A DNA stretch of 16,452 bases from an uncultured Prevotellaceae bacterium (GCA_937904375.1 CALDIG010000076.1:1-16452), one strand, 5' to 3'; shown: positions 1 to 5,928, counted from the stretch's first letter. Numbers and translations: made by a program. Notes: generated by a model not told the origin, from the letters alone.

Positions 1-52
1 CCCCACCACGCCGATGGTCAGCGACATGGGAAGGCGCAGGTAATCGCCCCCT
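1..52 (+). rRNA. rrf: 3' end of 5S ribosomal RNA (partial, probable)
   Basis: The stretch CACGCCGATGGT at 7-18 is the conserved helix III/loop E segment of bacterial 5S rRNA (E. coli has GCGCCGATGGTAGT). CAGGTAATCGCC at 37-48 fits the 3' segment leading into helix I, and a strong terminator starts at 56, as expected at the end of an rRNA operon. The middle, around 19-37, does not show the usual GAGAGTAGG, so this copy is divergent or my alignment is partly wrong. The alternative is the tail of a protein gene ending at 41-43 or 52-54; neither short reading was recognised. The 5' part lies outside the window. Confidence 0.55.
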
Positions 53-55
53 AAG

Positions 56-91
56 GAGACCCGGGAATCCGTTCCTGGGTCTCTTTTTTTT
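56..91 (+). terminator. Rho-independent terminator of the upstream transcript
   Basis: A 12-bp stem pairs 56-67 with 72-83, with a single G-T wobble (63/76). The loop TCCG is at 68-71 and eight T residues follow at 84-91. It starts only a few bases after the presumed 5S end, so it should end an rRNA operon entering from the left. Confidence 0.9.
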
Positions 92-93
92 AT

Positions 94-135
94 GCGCAAT
101 CGCGAAGCATAATGCGCAAAGCACAAAGCATAATC
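94..135 (+). repeat. Degenerate heptad array, 6 units
   Basis: Six 7-nt words run without gaps: GCGCAAT, CGCGAAG, CATAATG, CGCAAAG, CACAAAG, CATAATC. The words overlap in composition with the ATGCACA/ATGCATA family found elsewhere in the window but are more decayed. It lies just after the terminator. A 6-bp hairpin follows at 147-162 with no T-tract. Confidence 0.55.
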
Positions 136-190
136 ATCACCTCGAACGCCGTGCTTACGGCGCACTACACCAACAACGCCCACACAGTTT

Positions 191-253
191 TTCACACTCT
201 TACCTCTCCCCTCTATACTCTCAACTCTCAACTCTCAACTATCCACTATCTAT
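191..253 (+). repeat. TCTCAAC-type heptad array running into the aat start codon
   Basis: Nine consecutive 7-nt words can be cut: TTCACAC, TCTTACC, TCTCCCC, TCTATAC, three perfect TCTCAAC (219-239), TATCCAC, TATCTAT. The last word includes the first two bases of the aat ATG at 252. The leftmost three words are weak. No Bacteroidota -7 box (TAnnTTTG) was found between the terminator and aat. Confidence 0.65.
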
Positions 254-959
254 GGTTTTTGAGCTAGATGATGAAATATTAGCTTTTCCGCATCCTGAGT
301 TGCCGATGCTCGACTCTAGTGGCTTGGTCGCCGTTGGGGGAGACCTTAGCGTGGAACGCCTGATGCTAGCCTACGACCACGGTTTCTTCCCGTGGTATGC
401 TTTTAGGTATAAGGACATTCAATGGTATTGCCCAAAGCGTCGTTTCGTGATTTTCCCTGAGGAGATTCATGTGAGTCACTCGATGCGCACCCTGATTAAC
501 AAGCATCTCTATAGGGTGACTTTCAACACTGCTTTCGACCAAGTGATAAGGGCGTGCAGCACAGTGGATAACCGCATCAACGAGGTTGGGGCGTGGCTTG
601 GCGATGACATTATTGAGGCTTACACCAAGCTTCACGGCCTGGGTAGGGTGCATAGCGTGGAGGTGTGGCGTGGCGATGAGCTGGCTGGCGGGCTATATGG
701 CGTGACGAGTGGCACCGGCTTTGTGGGTGAGAGTATGTTTTCACGAGAGCCTAACACGAGCAAACTGGCGCTTATCGCTCTGGCTCGCCAGATGCAGGAG
801 CATGGCGGCTCGCTCATCGACTGCCAGATTCACACTCCTCATCTCGAGAGCCTGGGAGCACGCTTCATCGGCTATAAGGAATATATCACCGCTCTCCACG
901 GCGATGACGCCTATCACACTTGCGAAGAGACTCCTATTATATTAATGCACAATGCATAA
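252..959 (+). CDS. aat: Leucyl/phenylalanyl-tRNA-protein transferase
   Basis: This cytoplasmic enzyme moves Leu or Phe from aminoacyl-tRNA to the N terminus of proteins starting with Lys or Arg, marking them for the Clp system (N-degron pathway). The 235-residue protein carries the family signature in order: FPHPE, then GLVAVGGDLSVERL and the HGFFPWY segment, WYCPKRRFVIFP, GLGRVHSVEVW, GLYGV, then GESMFSREPNTSKLAL and LIDCQIHTPHLESLGA. The length is usual for the family. The ATG at 252 puts the conserved N-terminal FPHPE close to the start. The final residues MHNA and the TAA are written by the heptad array that begins at 945, so the native C terminus may have been replaced. The gene stands alone on the plus strand between a terminator and a convergent gene. 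The family call is very secure. Confidence 0.97.
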   Translation: MVFELDDEILAFPHPELPMLDSSGLVAVGGDLSVERLMLAYDHGFFPWYAFRYKDIQWYCPKRRFVIFPEEIHVSHSMRTLINKHLYRVTFNTAFDQVIRACSTVDNRINEVGAWLGDDIIEAYTKLHGLGRVHSVEVWRGDELAGGLYGVTSGTGFVGESMFSREPNTSKLALIALARQMQEHGGSLIDCQIHTPHLESLGARFIGYKEYITALHGDDAYHTCEETPIILMHNA

Positions 960-1028
960 TGCACAATGCACAATTCACAATACATAATGCATAATGCACA
1001 ATTCACAATGCATAATTCACAATGCATA
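945..1028 (+). repeat. ATGCACA/ATGCATA heptad array, 12 units
   Basis: Twelve contiguous 7-nt words with no indel all fit AT[GTA]CA[CT]A: ATGCACA, ATGCATA, ATTCACA and ATACATA in mixed order. Variation is confined to word positions 3 and 6. The first two words encode the MHNA end and stop codon of aat. The array passes directly into an octad array of different sequence. Confidence 0.92.
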
Positions 1029-1030
1029 AT

Positions 1031-1094
1031 TTCGAGCATTCGAGTATTCGATTGTTCGAGCATTCGAGTGATTGAGTGGTCGAATGCTCGAGGA
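1031..1094 (+). repeat. TTCGAGCA octad array, 8 units
   Basis: Eight contiguous 8-nt words: TTCGAGCA, TTCGAGTA, TTCGATTG, TTCGAGCA, TTCGAGTG, ATTGAGTG, GTCGAATG, CTCGAGGA. They decay from left to right. The array is separated from the heptads by two bases, and a related copy sits at 2270-2325 beside the second paralog. Confidence 0.8.
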
Positions 1095-1143
1095 TTTACC
1101 CGCTAGCCCTTGCTCGATAGCTTGAAGTGATGTCACAACCACA

Positions 1144-1175
1144 ATAAAAAAACCACCCGGGTTGCGAGTGGTTTT
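1144..1175 (-). terminator. Terminator of the first secreted paralog
   Basis: On the minus strand AAAACCAC (1175-1168) pairs with GTGGTTTT (1156-1149), with two further pairs including a wobble. A T-run follows (complement of 1144-1150). Plus-strand reading also gives a T-rich tail at 1172-1180, so it may serve the convergent aat transcript as well. The stem is shared with 2376-2406, with different inner bases. Confidence 0.85.
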
Positions 1176-1202
1176 CTTTTGCGTTGTAGCAGTTAAGATT
1201 GA

Positions 1203-2000
1203 TTACTTAACATACTTCTTGCCGTTCTGGATGTAGATTCCGTGCTCGGGAACGCTCTGGAGCTCGCGGCCCTGGAGGTCGAAGATGCGGTTGTCAACTG
1301 GCTGGTCAACAGCGATAGTGCTGATACCTGTAATATCTTTAATCTCATCACCAGTCTTTTCGAGAGTAATCTCAATGGGAGCATCAGAAGTCCACGCAGT
1401 CAGAGGCTCTGGACCACGAGTGAACGAGAACGAGCAGTGAGTGGGATCATCGGGAGCAATGAGGGTGTATTCACCATCTGTGCAGTTGCTCATGTTAAGG
1501 AAGAACTTGCCAATGCCAGCAGGTGCGTCCACAGCGGGGAAGAAGAAGCAGTCGTTGCTGTTAAGAATCTCAATAATAACCAATTCGTCTTCTTTCACGT
1601 TGCTCTTAACGTCGCACATTTGGTACAATTTGTTTTCGCGCATTTCATCGGTAACGGGAATCTCAATCTCATCGCCAGTCTCTTCGTCCTCTCCCATAGT
1701 GGTTTCCCATCTTGCGAGGATTACGTTGCCGTAACCAGCAGCGCTGAAATACTCACCGCCTGATTTTCTGAAAATAACGCTTTCGCTGCCGCTAGCCTTT
1801 TGAACTTGCATGTTGAAACCATTAAGGTTCATGCTAGTGTTCTCCAGCAGTTGGAGCTCAACCTCTACTTTGTTAACAGCACTTGCGTCGAGCAGAGCAA
1901 AGCCGAGCTTAGCGGGGCAAGGACCGTACTCGCTGTTTACTTCAGCATTAGCTGACAGACCAAGCAATGCAATTGCTAAAAGAGTAAAAATTTTCTTCAT
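1203..2000 (-). CDS. Secreted protein with cohesin-like core and DLQGR/GIYIQNGKK tail (copy 1)
   Basis: The product is 265 residues. A signal peptide of about 19 residues (MKKIFTLLAIALLGLSANA) begins it, so it is exported. The middle has VEVELQLLENTSMNLNGFNM, a pattern reminiscent of cohesin-type beta sandwiches; this is weak and by eye only. An acidic stretch (TTMGEDEETGDE) follows. The C terminus carries DNRIFDLQGRELQ and GIYIQNGKKYVK, a tail common in exported Bacteroidales proteins that resembles the short C-terminal domains linked to type IX secretion; sorting or anchoring is inference. No catalytic motif was recognised. Its neighbour at 2434-3231 is a paralog of identical length, 1231 bp away. 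It has its own promoter (2118-2149) and terminator (1144-1175), so it is probably monocistronic. The function is unknown. Confidence 0.85.
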   Translation of the reverse strand: MKKIFTLLAIALLGLSANAEVNSEYGPCPAKLGFALLDASAVNKVEVELQLLENTSMNLNGFNMQVQKASGSESVIFRKSGGEYFSAAGYGNVILARWETTMGEDEETGDEIEIPVTDEMRENKLYQMCDVKSNVKEDELVIIEILNSNDCFFFPAVDAPAGIGKFFLNMSNCTDGEYTLIAPDDPTHCSFSFTRGPEPLTAWTSDAPIEITLEKTGDEIKDITGISTIAVDQPVDNRIFDLQGRELQSVPEHGIYIQNGKKYVK

Positions 2001-2117
2001 GTTAAATCGATTTTTAATGTTAAAAATTTAATTAATATTTATTAGTCTCGTTATTCAATTAACTATTATTTAGTCAAATAGAAGTGCACAATAGAGTGCA
2101 TCGCATAGATTTCAATG

Positions 2118-2149
2118 CAAAATAAGTAAAAGTTTTTTGAACAGCCAAA
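2118..2149 (-). promoter_or_regulatory. Bacteroidota-type promoter of copy 1
   Basis: On the minus strand the -33 box TTTG is the complement of 2146-2149. The -7 box TTATTTTG is the complement of 2118-2125 and has one mismatch to TAnnTTTG. The spacer is 20 bp. Transcription would start near 2112, leaving a leader of about 110 nt. The paralog has the same boxes with the same spacing. Confidence 0.6.
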
Positions 2150-2218
2150 CTTTTTTTAAAAAAAACACGAAAAAAGTGATTTTTTTCTGAAATTTAATCA
2201 AAGCATGAATTAATGACA

Positions 2219-2267
2219 ATGCAGAATGCATAATTCACAATGCACAATGCATAATTCACAATGCATA
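2219..2267 (+). repeat. ATGCACA/ATTCACA heptad array, 7 units
   Basis: Seven contiguous words: ATGCAGA, ATGCATA, ATTCACA, ATGCACA, ATGCATA, ATTCACA, ATGCATA. They belong to the same family and orientation as 945-1028. A broken word (ATGACA) precedes the array. Confidence 0.88.
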
Positions 2268-2269
2268 AT

Positions 2270-2325
2270 TTCGAGCATTCGAGCATTCGAGTGATTGAGT
2301 GGTTGTGTGGTTGTGTGGTCGTGGA
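2270..2325 (+). repeat. TTCGAGCA octad array, 7 units
   Basis: Contiguous 8-nt words: TTCGAGCA twice, TTCGAGTG, ATTGAGTG, GTTGTGTG twice, GTCGTGGA. The first words match 1031-1094. The repeated GTTGTGTG word is absent there, so this array has been re-expanded or edited since the duplication. Confidence 0.75.
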
Positions 2326-2375
2326 CTTGCTCGGTAGCCTTTCTCGATAGCTTGAAGTGATGTCACAGCCACAAC

Positions 2376-2406
2376 AAAAAAACCACCCGCGGGAGCAGGT
2401 GGTTTT
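2376..2406 (-). terminator. Terminator of the second secreted paralog
   Basis: On the minus strand AAAACCACC (2406-2398) pairs with GGTGGTTTT (2387-2379). Three inner pairs (one wobble) and a TCCC loop complete a 12-bp stem, and a T-run follows (complement of 2376-2382). Inner bases differ from the copy at 1144-1175 while pairing is kept. Confidence 0.88.
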
Positions 2407-2433
2407 CTTTTGCATTGTAGCAGTTAAGATTGA

Positions 2434-3231
2434 TTACTTAACATACTTCTTGCCGTTCTGGATGTAGATTCCGTGCTCGGGAACGCTCTGGAGCTCGCGG
2501 CCCTGGAGGTCGAAGATGCGGTTGTCAACAGCCTTGTCGGTGTTGATAGTGCTGATACCCTCGATAACGGGCTCAGAAACTGTACCGTCGGCATTCTTCA
2601 CGAGAGTGTACTCGATGGGAGCATCGGGAGTCCAAGCGCGTGTGCCCTCTACACCACCAGTGTAAGAGAACGAGTAGCGACTGGGCTCTGTTGGAGCATA
2701 AAGAGTGCACTGGGGCTCACCGTCTTTAGCAGCGTTACGGAAGTTCATGTAGAACACGCCGATAGCGGTAGGCTGCTCGAGAACGGGGAAGAAACGGCAG
2801 TCGATAGTAGAGAGAAGCTCAATCATAACCAAGTTGCCCTCTTTCACGTTGCTCTTAATGTCGCACATTTGGTACAATTTGTTTTCGCGCATGTCATCAG
2901 TAACAGGGATCTCAACTTCTTCACCTGTCTCTTCGTCCTCACCCATAGTGGTCTCCCATCTTTGGAGGATTACGTTGCCATAACCAGCAGCGCTGAAATA
3001 CTCACCGCCTGATTTTCTGAAAAGGATAGTCTCGTTGTCCTTCTCAACTTCAACATTGAAGCCGTTGAGGTTCATGCTCGAGTTAACAAGCATCAGCTCA
3101 ACCTTTACAAGGTTGTCTTGAGAACCGTCGAGCAGCTTGAGGCTAAGCTCTGAAGGGCAAACCTCTGGCATCTGTGCAAAAGCGCACACGCCAAGCATTG
3201 CAGCAGCAAAAAGAGTGAAAATTTTCTTCAT
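2434..3231 (-). CDS. Secreted protein with cohesin-like core and DLQGR/GIYIQNGKK tail (copy 2)
   Basis: This is a 265-residue paralog of the product of 1203-2000. The signal peptide MKKIFTLFAAAMLGVCAFA is followed by QMPEV. A Cys lies in the signal, but LGVC does not fit a lipobox well. The core repeats SSMNLNGFNVEVEK, FRKSGGEYFSAAGYGNVIL and an acidic TTMGEDEETGEE stretch, and the protein ends with the same DLQGRELQ and GIYIQNGKKYVK tail. The two copies are near identical in the centre and at the C terminus but diverged in the N-terminal mature part and in the segment just before the tail. The last 96 nt match copy 1 exactly. It has its own promoter (3327-3358) and terminator (2376-2406). 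No enzymatic motif was seen; a surface or adhesive role is only a guess. Confidence 0.85.
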   Translation of the reverse strand: MKKIFTLFAAAMLGVCAFAQMPEVCPSELSLKLLDGSQDNLVKVELMLVNSSMNLNGFNVEVEKDNETILFRKSGGEYFSAAGYGNVILQRWETTMGEDEETGEEVEIPVTDDMRENKLYQMCDIKSNVKEGNLVMIELLSTIDCRFFPVLEQPTAIGVFYMNFRNAAKDGEPQCTLYAPTEPSRYSFSYTGGVEGTRAWTPDAPIEYTLVKNADGTVSEPVIEGISTINTDKAVDNRIFDLQGRELQSVPEHGIYIQNGKKYVK

Positions 3232-3326
3232 TTTAAAATGATTTTTTTTGGTTAAAGTTTTGATTATTATTTATTAGTCACGTCGTTTCAATTTTTATTA
3301 CTTGTCTGTTCACATGAAACAGTTTG

Positions 3327-3358
3327 CAAATTAAGGAATTTTTTTTCAAACAAACAAA
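3327..3358 (-). promoter_or_regulatory. Bacteroidota-type promoter of copy 2
   Basis: On the minus strand the -33 box TTTG is the complement of 3355-3358, within CAAACAAACAAA. The -7 box TTAATTTG is the complement of 3327-3334. The spacer is 20 bp. Both paralogs deviate from TAnnTTTG at the same base (TT instead of TA). Confidence 0.6.
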
Positions 3359-3389
3359 TAAAATTGCGAGAAAAAATAATTTTTTTTTG

Positions 3390-3421
3390 GTTGACATGTT
3401 TACAGGTTTACAAGTTGACAA
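3390..3421 (+). repeat. GTTGACAT/GTTTACAG octad array, 4 units
   Basis: Four contiguous 8-nt words: GTTGACAT, GTTTACAG, GTTTACAA, GTTGACAA. The array lies between the rluA-family gene stop (3510) and the promoter of copy 2. No clear terminator for the rluA-family gene was found in 3360-3509. Confidence 0.7.
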
Positions 3422-3509
3422 GCAAAATGTAGTAGCTGATAAGTGATTACTCGTCCACACGATTGTTATATTGCACGATTGCTCGCAAGACCACTTTCCC
3501 TCTCACCTG

Positions 3510-4421
3510 CTAGCTGATCATGGTTTTGAAATTCTCGGGGACGGGCGACGTGAAAGTGACAGCTTTGCCAGTGGTGGGGTGGACGATGGAGAGCGTGGCG
3601 GCGTGGAGGGCGATGCGGTTGATGGGGCTAGGATGACCGCCATACTTGCGGTCTCCACTCACGGGGTTGCCCAGGTCGTGCATGTGTACCCTAATCTGGT
3701 TCTTGCGGCCAGTCTTTATCTTCAGCTCTAGCATGGCGAAGTGTCGGCCTTGCTCGACGACCCGGTAGTGTGTCACGGCGAGCCTCCCGAGTTTCCTGTC
3801 GTCGGTGGAGTACATCTCAAAGGTGTCGGGGTTCTCGGCAAGGAAACTCTTGACAGTGCCCTCTTTTTGTTCCATTTTGCCTTCTACAACGGCGATGTAG
3901 CTTCGCTCAATGACCATGTTGTTCCAGTTGCTGATGAGCTTGTCGCGTGCCTGCTTGGTGCGTGTGAGGAGCATCAGTCCGGAGGTGTCGCGGTCGAGTC
4001 GGTGCACGACATAAACGCTTGCCTTGTCGCTGAATCCGCGCGCATATTTCTTTACAATATTATATACGGTGTCGTCGCTGGGACGGCCAGCAGCGGTGGA
4101 AAGCACACCGTAGCCTTTATCGACGACGATGATGTCGTTGTCCTCAAAGACGAGCTTCACGCGTGGGTGGCTGAAGACTTGGAAAGAGCGGTCGAAGTTC
4201 ACCCACAGCTGGTCGCCGGCACTCACGGGTTGGTCATATTTGGTGGATGGCACACCGTTGATGGCGAGCTGGTTGTGGCGCAGCATGGACTTGAGTTTGG
4301 TGGGTTTGTGGTCGGGTAGCAATGCTGCTGCTGTGGCGAGCAGGGTGCCGTCTTCTTTTATCGTGAGCTTTGCCACATTATCGGTGGCTGGTCCCCGGCG
4401 GGGTGAGTTTCTATAGTTCAT
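3510..4421 (-). CDS. RluA-family RNA pseudouridine synthase
   Basis: This cytoplasmic enzyme isomerises specific uridines in rRNA or tRNA to pseudouridine. The 303-residue protein has an N-terminal S4-like RNA-binding segment (about 30-75, with KLKSMLRHNQLAINGV). The catalytic domain includes DNDIIVVDKGYGVLST (95-109) and the family motif VVHRLDRDTSGLMLL, whose catalytic Asp is residue 143. Late motifs KTGRKNQIRVHMHDLGNPVSG and GRHFAMLELKI are also typical. S4 plus HRLD points to the RluD/RluC-like branch, but the target site cannot be read from the sequence. The ATG (complement of 4419-4421) sits inside a GAACTAT heptad array, so residues MNY are repeat-encoded. The gene follows xerD codirectionally, with 156 nt of arrays between them. 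Confidence 0.93.
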   Translation of the reverse strand: MNYRNSPRRGPATDNVAKLTIKEDGTLLATAAALLPDHKPTKLKSMLRHNQLAINGVPSTKYDQPVSAGDQLWVNFDRSFQVFSHPRVKLVFEDNDIIVVDKGYGVLSTAAGRPSDDTVYNIVKKYARGFSDKASVYVVHRLDRDTSGLMLLTRTKQARDKLISNWNNMVIERSYIAVVEGKMEQKEGTVKSFLAENPDTFEMYSTDDRKLGRLAVTHYRVVEQGRHFAMLELKIKTGRKNQIRVHMHDLGNPVSGDRKYGGHPSPINRIALHAATLSIVHPTTGKAVTFTSPVPENFKTMIS

Positions 4422-4447
4422 AGTTCAGAGTTTATAGTTCAGAGTTT
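4413..4447 (-). repeat. GAACTAT/AAACTCT heptad array over the pseudouridine synthase start
   Basis: On the minus strand the words AAACTCT, GAACTAT, AAACTCT, GAACTAT, GAACTAT run without gaps (4447 down to 4413). The start codon of the gene at 3510-4421 is formed by the last base pair step of one word and the next (AT|G), inside the array. Confidence 0.75.
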
Positions 4448-4460
4448 TTTTACTGATTTT

Positions 4461-4505
4461 TCTAGATTTCTGAGAAAATCTAGAAATTCTAGAGATTCTA
4501 GATTG
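4461..4505 (+). repeat. TCTAGA nonamer array, 5 units
   Basis: Five 9-nt words: TCTAGATTT, CTGAGAAAA (decayed), TCTAGAAAT, TCTAGAGAT, TCTAGATTG. TCTAGAAATTCTAGA at 4479-4493 is a perfect 7+1+7 inverted repeat. The array joins the heptads at 4504 directly. The same junction is seen at 6737-6745 and 10981-10990. Confidence 0.82.
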
Positions 4506-4592
4506 TGCATTGTGCATTATGAATTATGCATTGTGCATTGTGCATTATGAATTGTGCATTTGTGCATTGTGCATTTTTTAAGCATTGTGCAT
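4504..4592 (-). repeat. ATGCACA-family heptad array, end of xerD
   Basis: Plus-strand words TGTGCAT, TATGAAT and TATGCAT run from 4504, with one extra T at 4560 and a T-run at 4575-4579 before a last TGTGCAT at 4586-4592. Read on the minus strand it is ATGCACA/ATTCATA, the family that also ends aat. It encodes the MHNA end and the TAA of xerD. Confidence 0.88.
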
Positions 4593-5495
4593 TTGATTTC
4601 TTGGGTGGTGGGTGAGGATTTCTTGTCGCAGGGTGGAGCGGTCGATGTGGACGTAGATTTCGGTTGTGGCGATGCTCTCGTGGCCGAGCATCTGCTGGAT
4701 GGCGCGCAGGTTGGCACCGCCCTCAAGCAGATGCGTGGCGAAGGAGTGTCGCAGGGTGTGTGGGCTCACCGTCTTGCGTATGCCGGCCAGCTGGCACAGC
4801 TCCTTGACGATGTAGAAAATCATCACCCTGGTGAGCTTGCCGCTCCGGCGGTTGAGGAAGAGGATGTCCTCACAGCCTCGTTTTGCCACCTGGTTGCTGC
4901 GCGTTTGCTCCAGGTAGAGGTTTATCTGCTCCAGAGCTTCTTGCGAGATAGGTACGAGTCGTTGCTTGTCGCCTTTCCCTATCACGGAGATATATTCCTC
5001 TTGCTCAAAGATTTGCGACATTCGCAGCTCTACTAGCTCACTCACTCTCAGTCCGCATCCATAAAGCACCTCGATGATGGCTCTGTTGCGCTGACCCTGC
5101 GGCTTGGAGAGGTCGATGCACGCTATCATGCGGTCAATCTCGTCAAGTGTCAGCACCTCGGGCAGATGCCGCCCGATGTGTGGTGCGGGCAGCAATAGAG
5201 TGGGGTTGACGTCGATCACGCCTTCCATCTTGAGGAACTTGTAGAAGCTTTTGATGCCCGAGACGATGCGTGCCTGCGAGCGTGGCGAGATGCCCAGGTC
5301 GTGGAGAGTGCCCAAGAACAGTTCTAGGTCTTGGAGTGTGACATCGGTGGCTTGCTTGCCGTTGTCGCCGGCAAAGAGAAACAGGTGCTCCACATCTCGG
5401 CAATAGCTTGCCGCGGTGTTTGGCGAGAGGCCTTTCTCGATGCGCAGATAGGCGTCATATCGCCGCTTCAAAATATCGATATCGTGTTGTGGCAC
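4578..5495 (-). CDS. xerD: Tyrosine recombinase XerD-like
   Basis: This site-specific recombinase resolves chromosome dimers at dif during division. The 305-residue protein has an N-terminal SAM-like DNA-binding domain (about 5-95) and a catalytic domain with the full set of residues: Arg150 (GCGLRVSELVEL), Lys174 (VIGKGDKQRLVPI), His246 and Arg249 (PHTLRHSFATHLLEGGANLR), His272 (MLGHESI) and Tyr281 (TTEIYVHID). Length and composition match chromosomal XerC/XerD rather than integrases, and no mobile-element genes flank it; I prefer XerD over XerC. The chosen start is GTG (complement of 5493-5495), because no upstream ATG lies in frame nearby. The C terminus, NQMHNA, is partly written by the heptad array. 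The secG terminator lies just upstream, so xerD probably has its own promoter, which I could not identify. Confidence 0.94.
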   Translation of the reverse strand: MPQHDIDILKRRYDAYLRIEKGLSPNTAASYCRDVEHLFLFAGDNGKQATDVTLQDLELFLGTLHDLGISPRSQARIVSGIKSFYKFLKMEGVIDVNPTLLLPAPHIGRHLPEVLTLDEIDRMIACIDLSKPQGQRNRAIIEVLYGCGLRVSELVELRMSQIFEQEEYISVIGKGDKQRLVPISQEALEQINLYLEQTRSNQVAKRGCEDILFLNRRSGKLTRVMIFYIVKELCQLAGIRKTVSPHTLRHSFATHLLEGGANLRAIQQMLGHESIATTEIYVHIDRSTLRQEILTHHPRNQMHNA

Positions 5496-5507
5496 AGCAG
5501 TGAGAGT

Positions 5508-5552
5508 AAAAAAATGTCATCAAAAAGAGAGTCTTTCTCCCCTTGATGACAT
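5508..5552 (-). terminator. Terminator of the secG operon
   Basis: On the minus strand ATGTCATCAA (complement of 5543-5552) pairs perfectly with TTGATGACAT (complement of 5514-5523). A 19-nt loop contains a small GAG/CTC pairing. Seven T residues follow (complement of 5508-5514). It separates secG from xerD. Confidence 0.88.
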
Positions 5553-5574
5553 AAATGTTGTTTTTTAGCGTCAA

Positions 5575-5928
5575 TTATTGTTGGGCTCCTGGATTGGCAG
5601 GGGCTTGCTGTGCTCCGGGAACTGCCTGGTTTGCTGTATTTTGGTTTTGTGGCAGTTTCATGTTGCTAATGTCGGGTGTGCTATTGTCTTTGTCGATGCT
5701 CAAAGCACGATTAGCCATGAACGCGCTGGCGATGCTTAGCACGCAGATGAAGATAGCGAGTCCCCATGTGGCTTTCTCGATAAAGTCGGTAGTCTTGCGA
5801 ACTCCCATAAATTGGTTATAATTGCTGGCGCTAGCAGCCAGACCGCCACCTTTTGACTTTTGAATGAGTACGACACCAATCAGCAGAATTGATGCTAAAC
5901 CGATAAGAATTGAAAGTGTAATTGTCAT
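5575..5928 (-). CDS. secG: Preprotein translocase subunit SecG
   Basis: SecG is the small membrane subunit of the SecYEG translocon and helps SecA-driven export. The 117-residue protein has two hydrophobic segments (about 3-22 and 53-72) with SecG hallmarks between them: VVLIQKSKGGGLAASASNYNQFMG. The C-terminal tail is Pro/Gln/Ala-rich and low complexity (about 88-117), as is usual in Bacteroidota SecG. The start is ATG at 5926-5928, 12 nt after the preceding hypothetical gene, so they are likely cotranscribed. A terminator follows at 5508-5552. The identification is secure from the motif and topology. Confidence 0.94.
   Translation of the reverse strand: MTITLSILIGLASILLIGVVLIQKSKGGGLAASASNYNQFMGVRKTTDFIEKATWGLAIFICVLSIASAFMANRALSIDKDNSTPDISNMKLPQNQNTANQAVPGAQQAPANPGAQQ

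Larger units (their letters stand above)
2001..2433. other. Gap between the two paralogs (433 nt), no gene
   Basis: From left to right it holds the AT-rich leader and promoter of copy 1 (to 2149), a T/A-rich stretch (2150-2200), a heptad array (2219-2267), an octad array (2270-2325), a conserved segment with TTCTCGATAGCTTGAAGTGA that also occurs near 1115-1135, and the terminator of copy 2 (2376-2406). I see no credible reading frame or RNA gene in it. Confidence 0.75.
945..3358. repeat. Tandem duplication: array - terminator - secreted gene - promoter
   Basis: Unit 1 (about 945-2149) and unit 2 (about 2213-3358) share the same order: heptads, octads, a conserved spacer, a terminator, a 798-nt gene and a promoter. 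The two genes are 1231 bp apart at both the start and the stop codons. The left end of both units is a heptad array, so recombination between arrays may have produced the duplication. That step is inference. Confidence 0.8.

Noticed and set aside
147..162. 6-bp hairpin CGCCGT/ACGGCG as terminator or attenuator of aat
   Set aside because: No T-tract follows and no leader peptide is visible; the real terminator is at 56-91.
945..1094. CRISPR array
   Set aside because: Units are 7-8 nt and continuous, without spacers, and no cas genes are in the window.
1242..3012. Long antisense reading frames opposite both secreted paralogs (1242-1763 and 2473-3012), with similar N-terminal sequence
   Set aside because: They lie wholly opposite genes with signal peptides and a known tail. 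Their mutual similarity is explained by the duplication, and they show no family motifs.
3160..3231. Copy 2 as a lipoprotein because of the Cys in its signal sequence
   Set aside because: LGVC lacks a small residue at -1, and CAFA-QM fits ordinary signal-peptidase I cleavage, as in copy 1.
4578..5495. Integrase of a mobile element
   Set aside because: Length and motif spacing fit chromosomal XerD, and no att repeats, tRNA end or mobility genes are adjacent.
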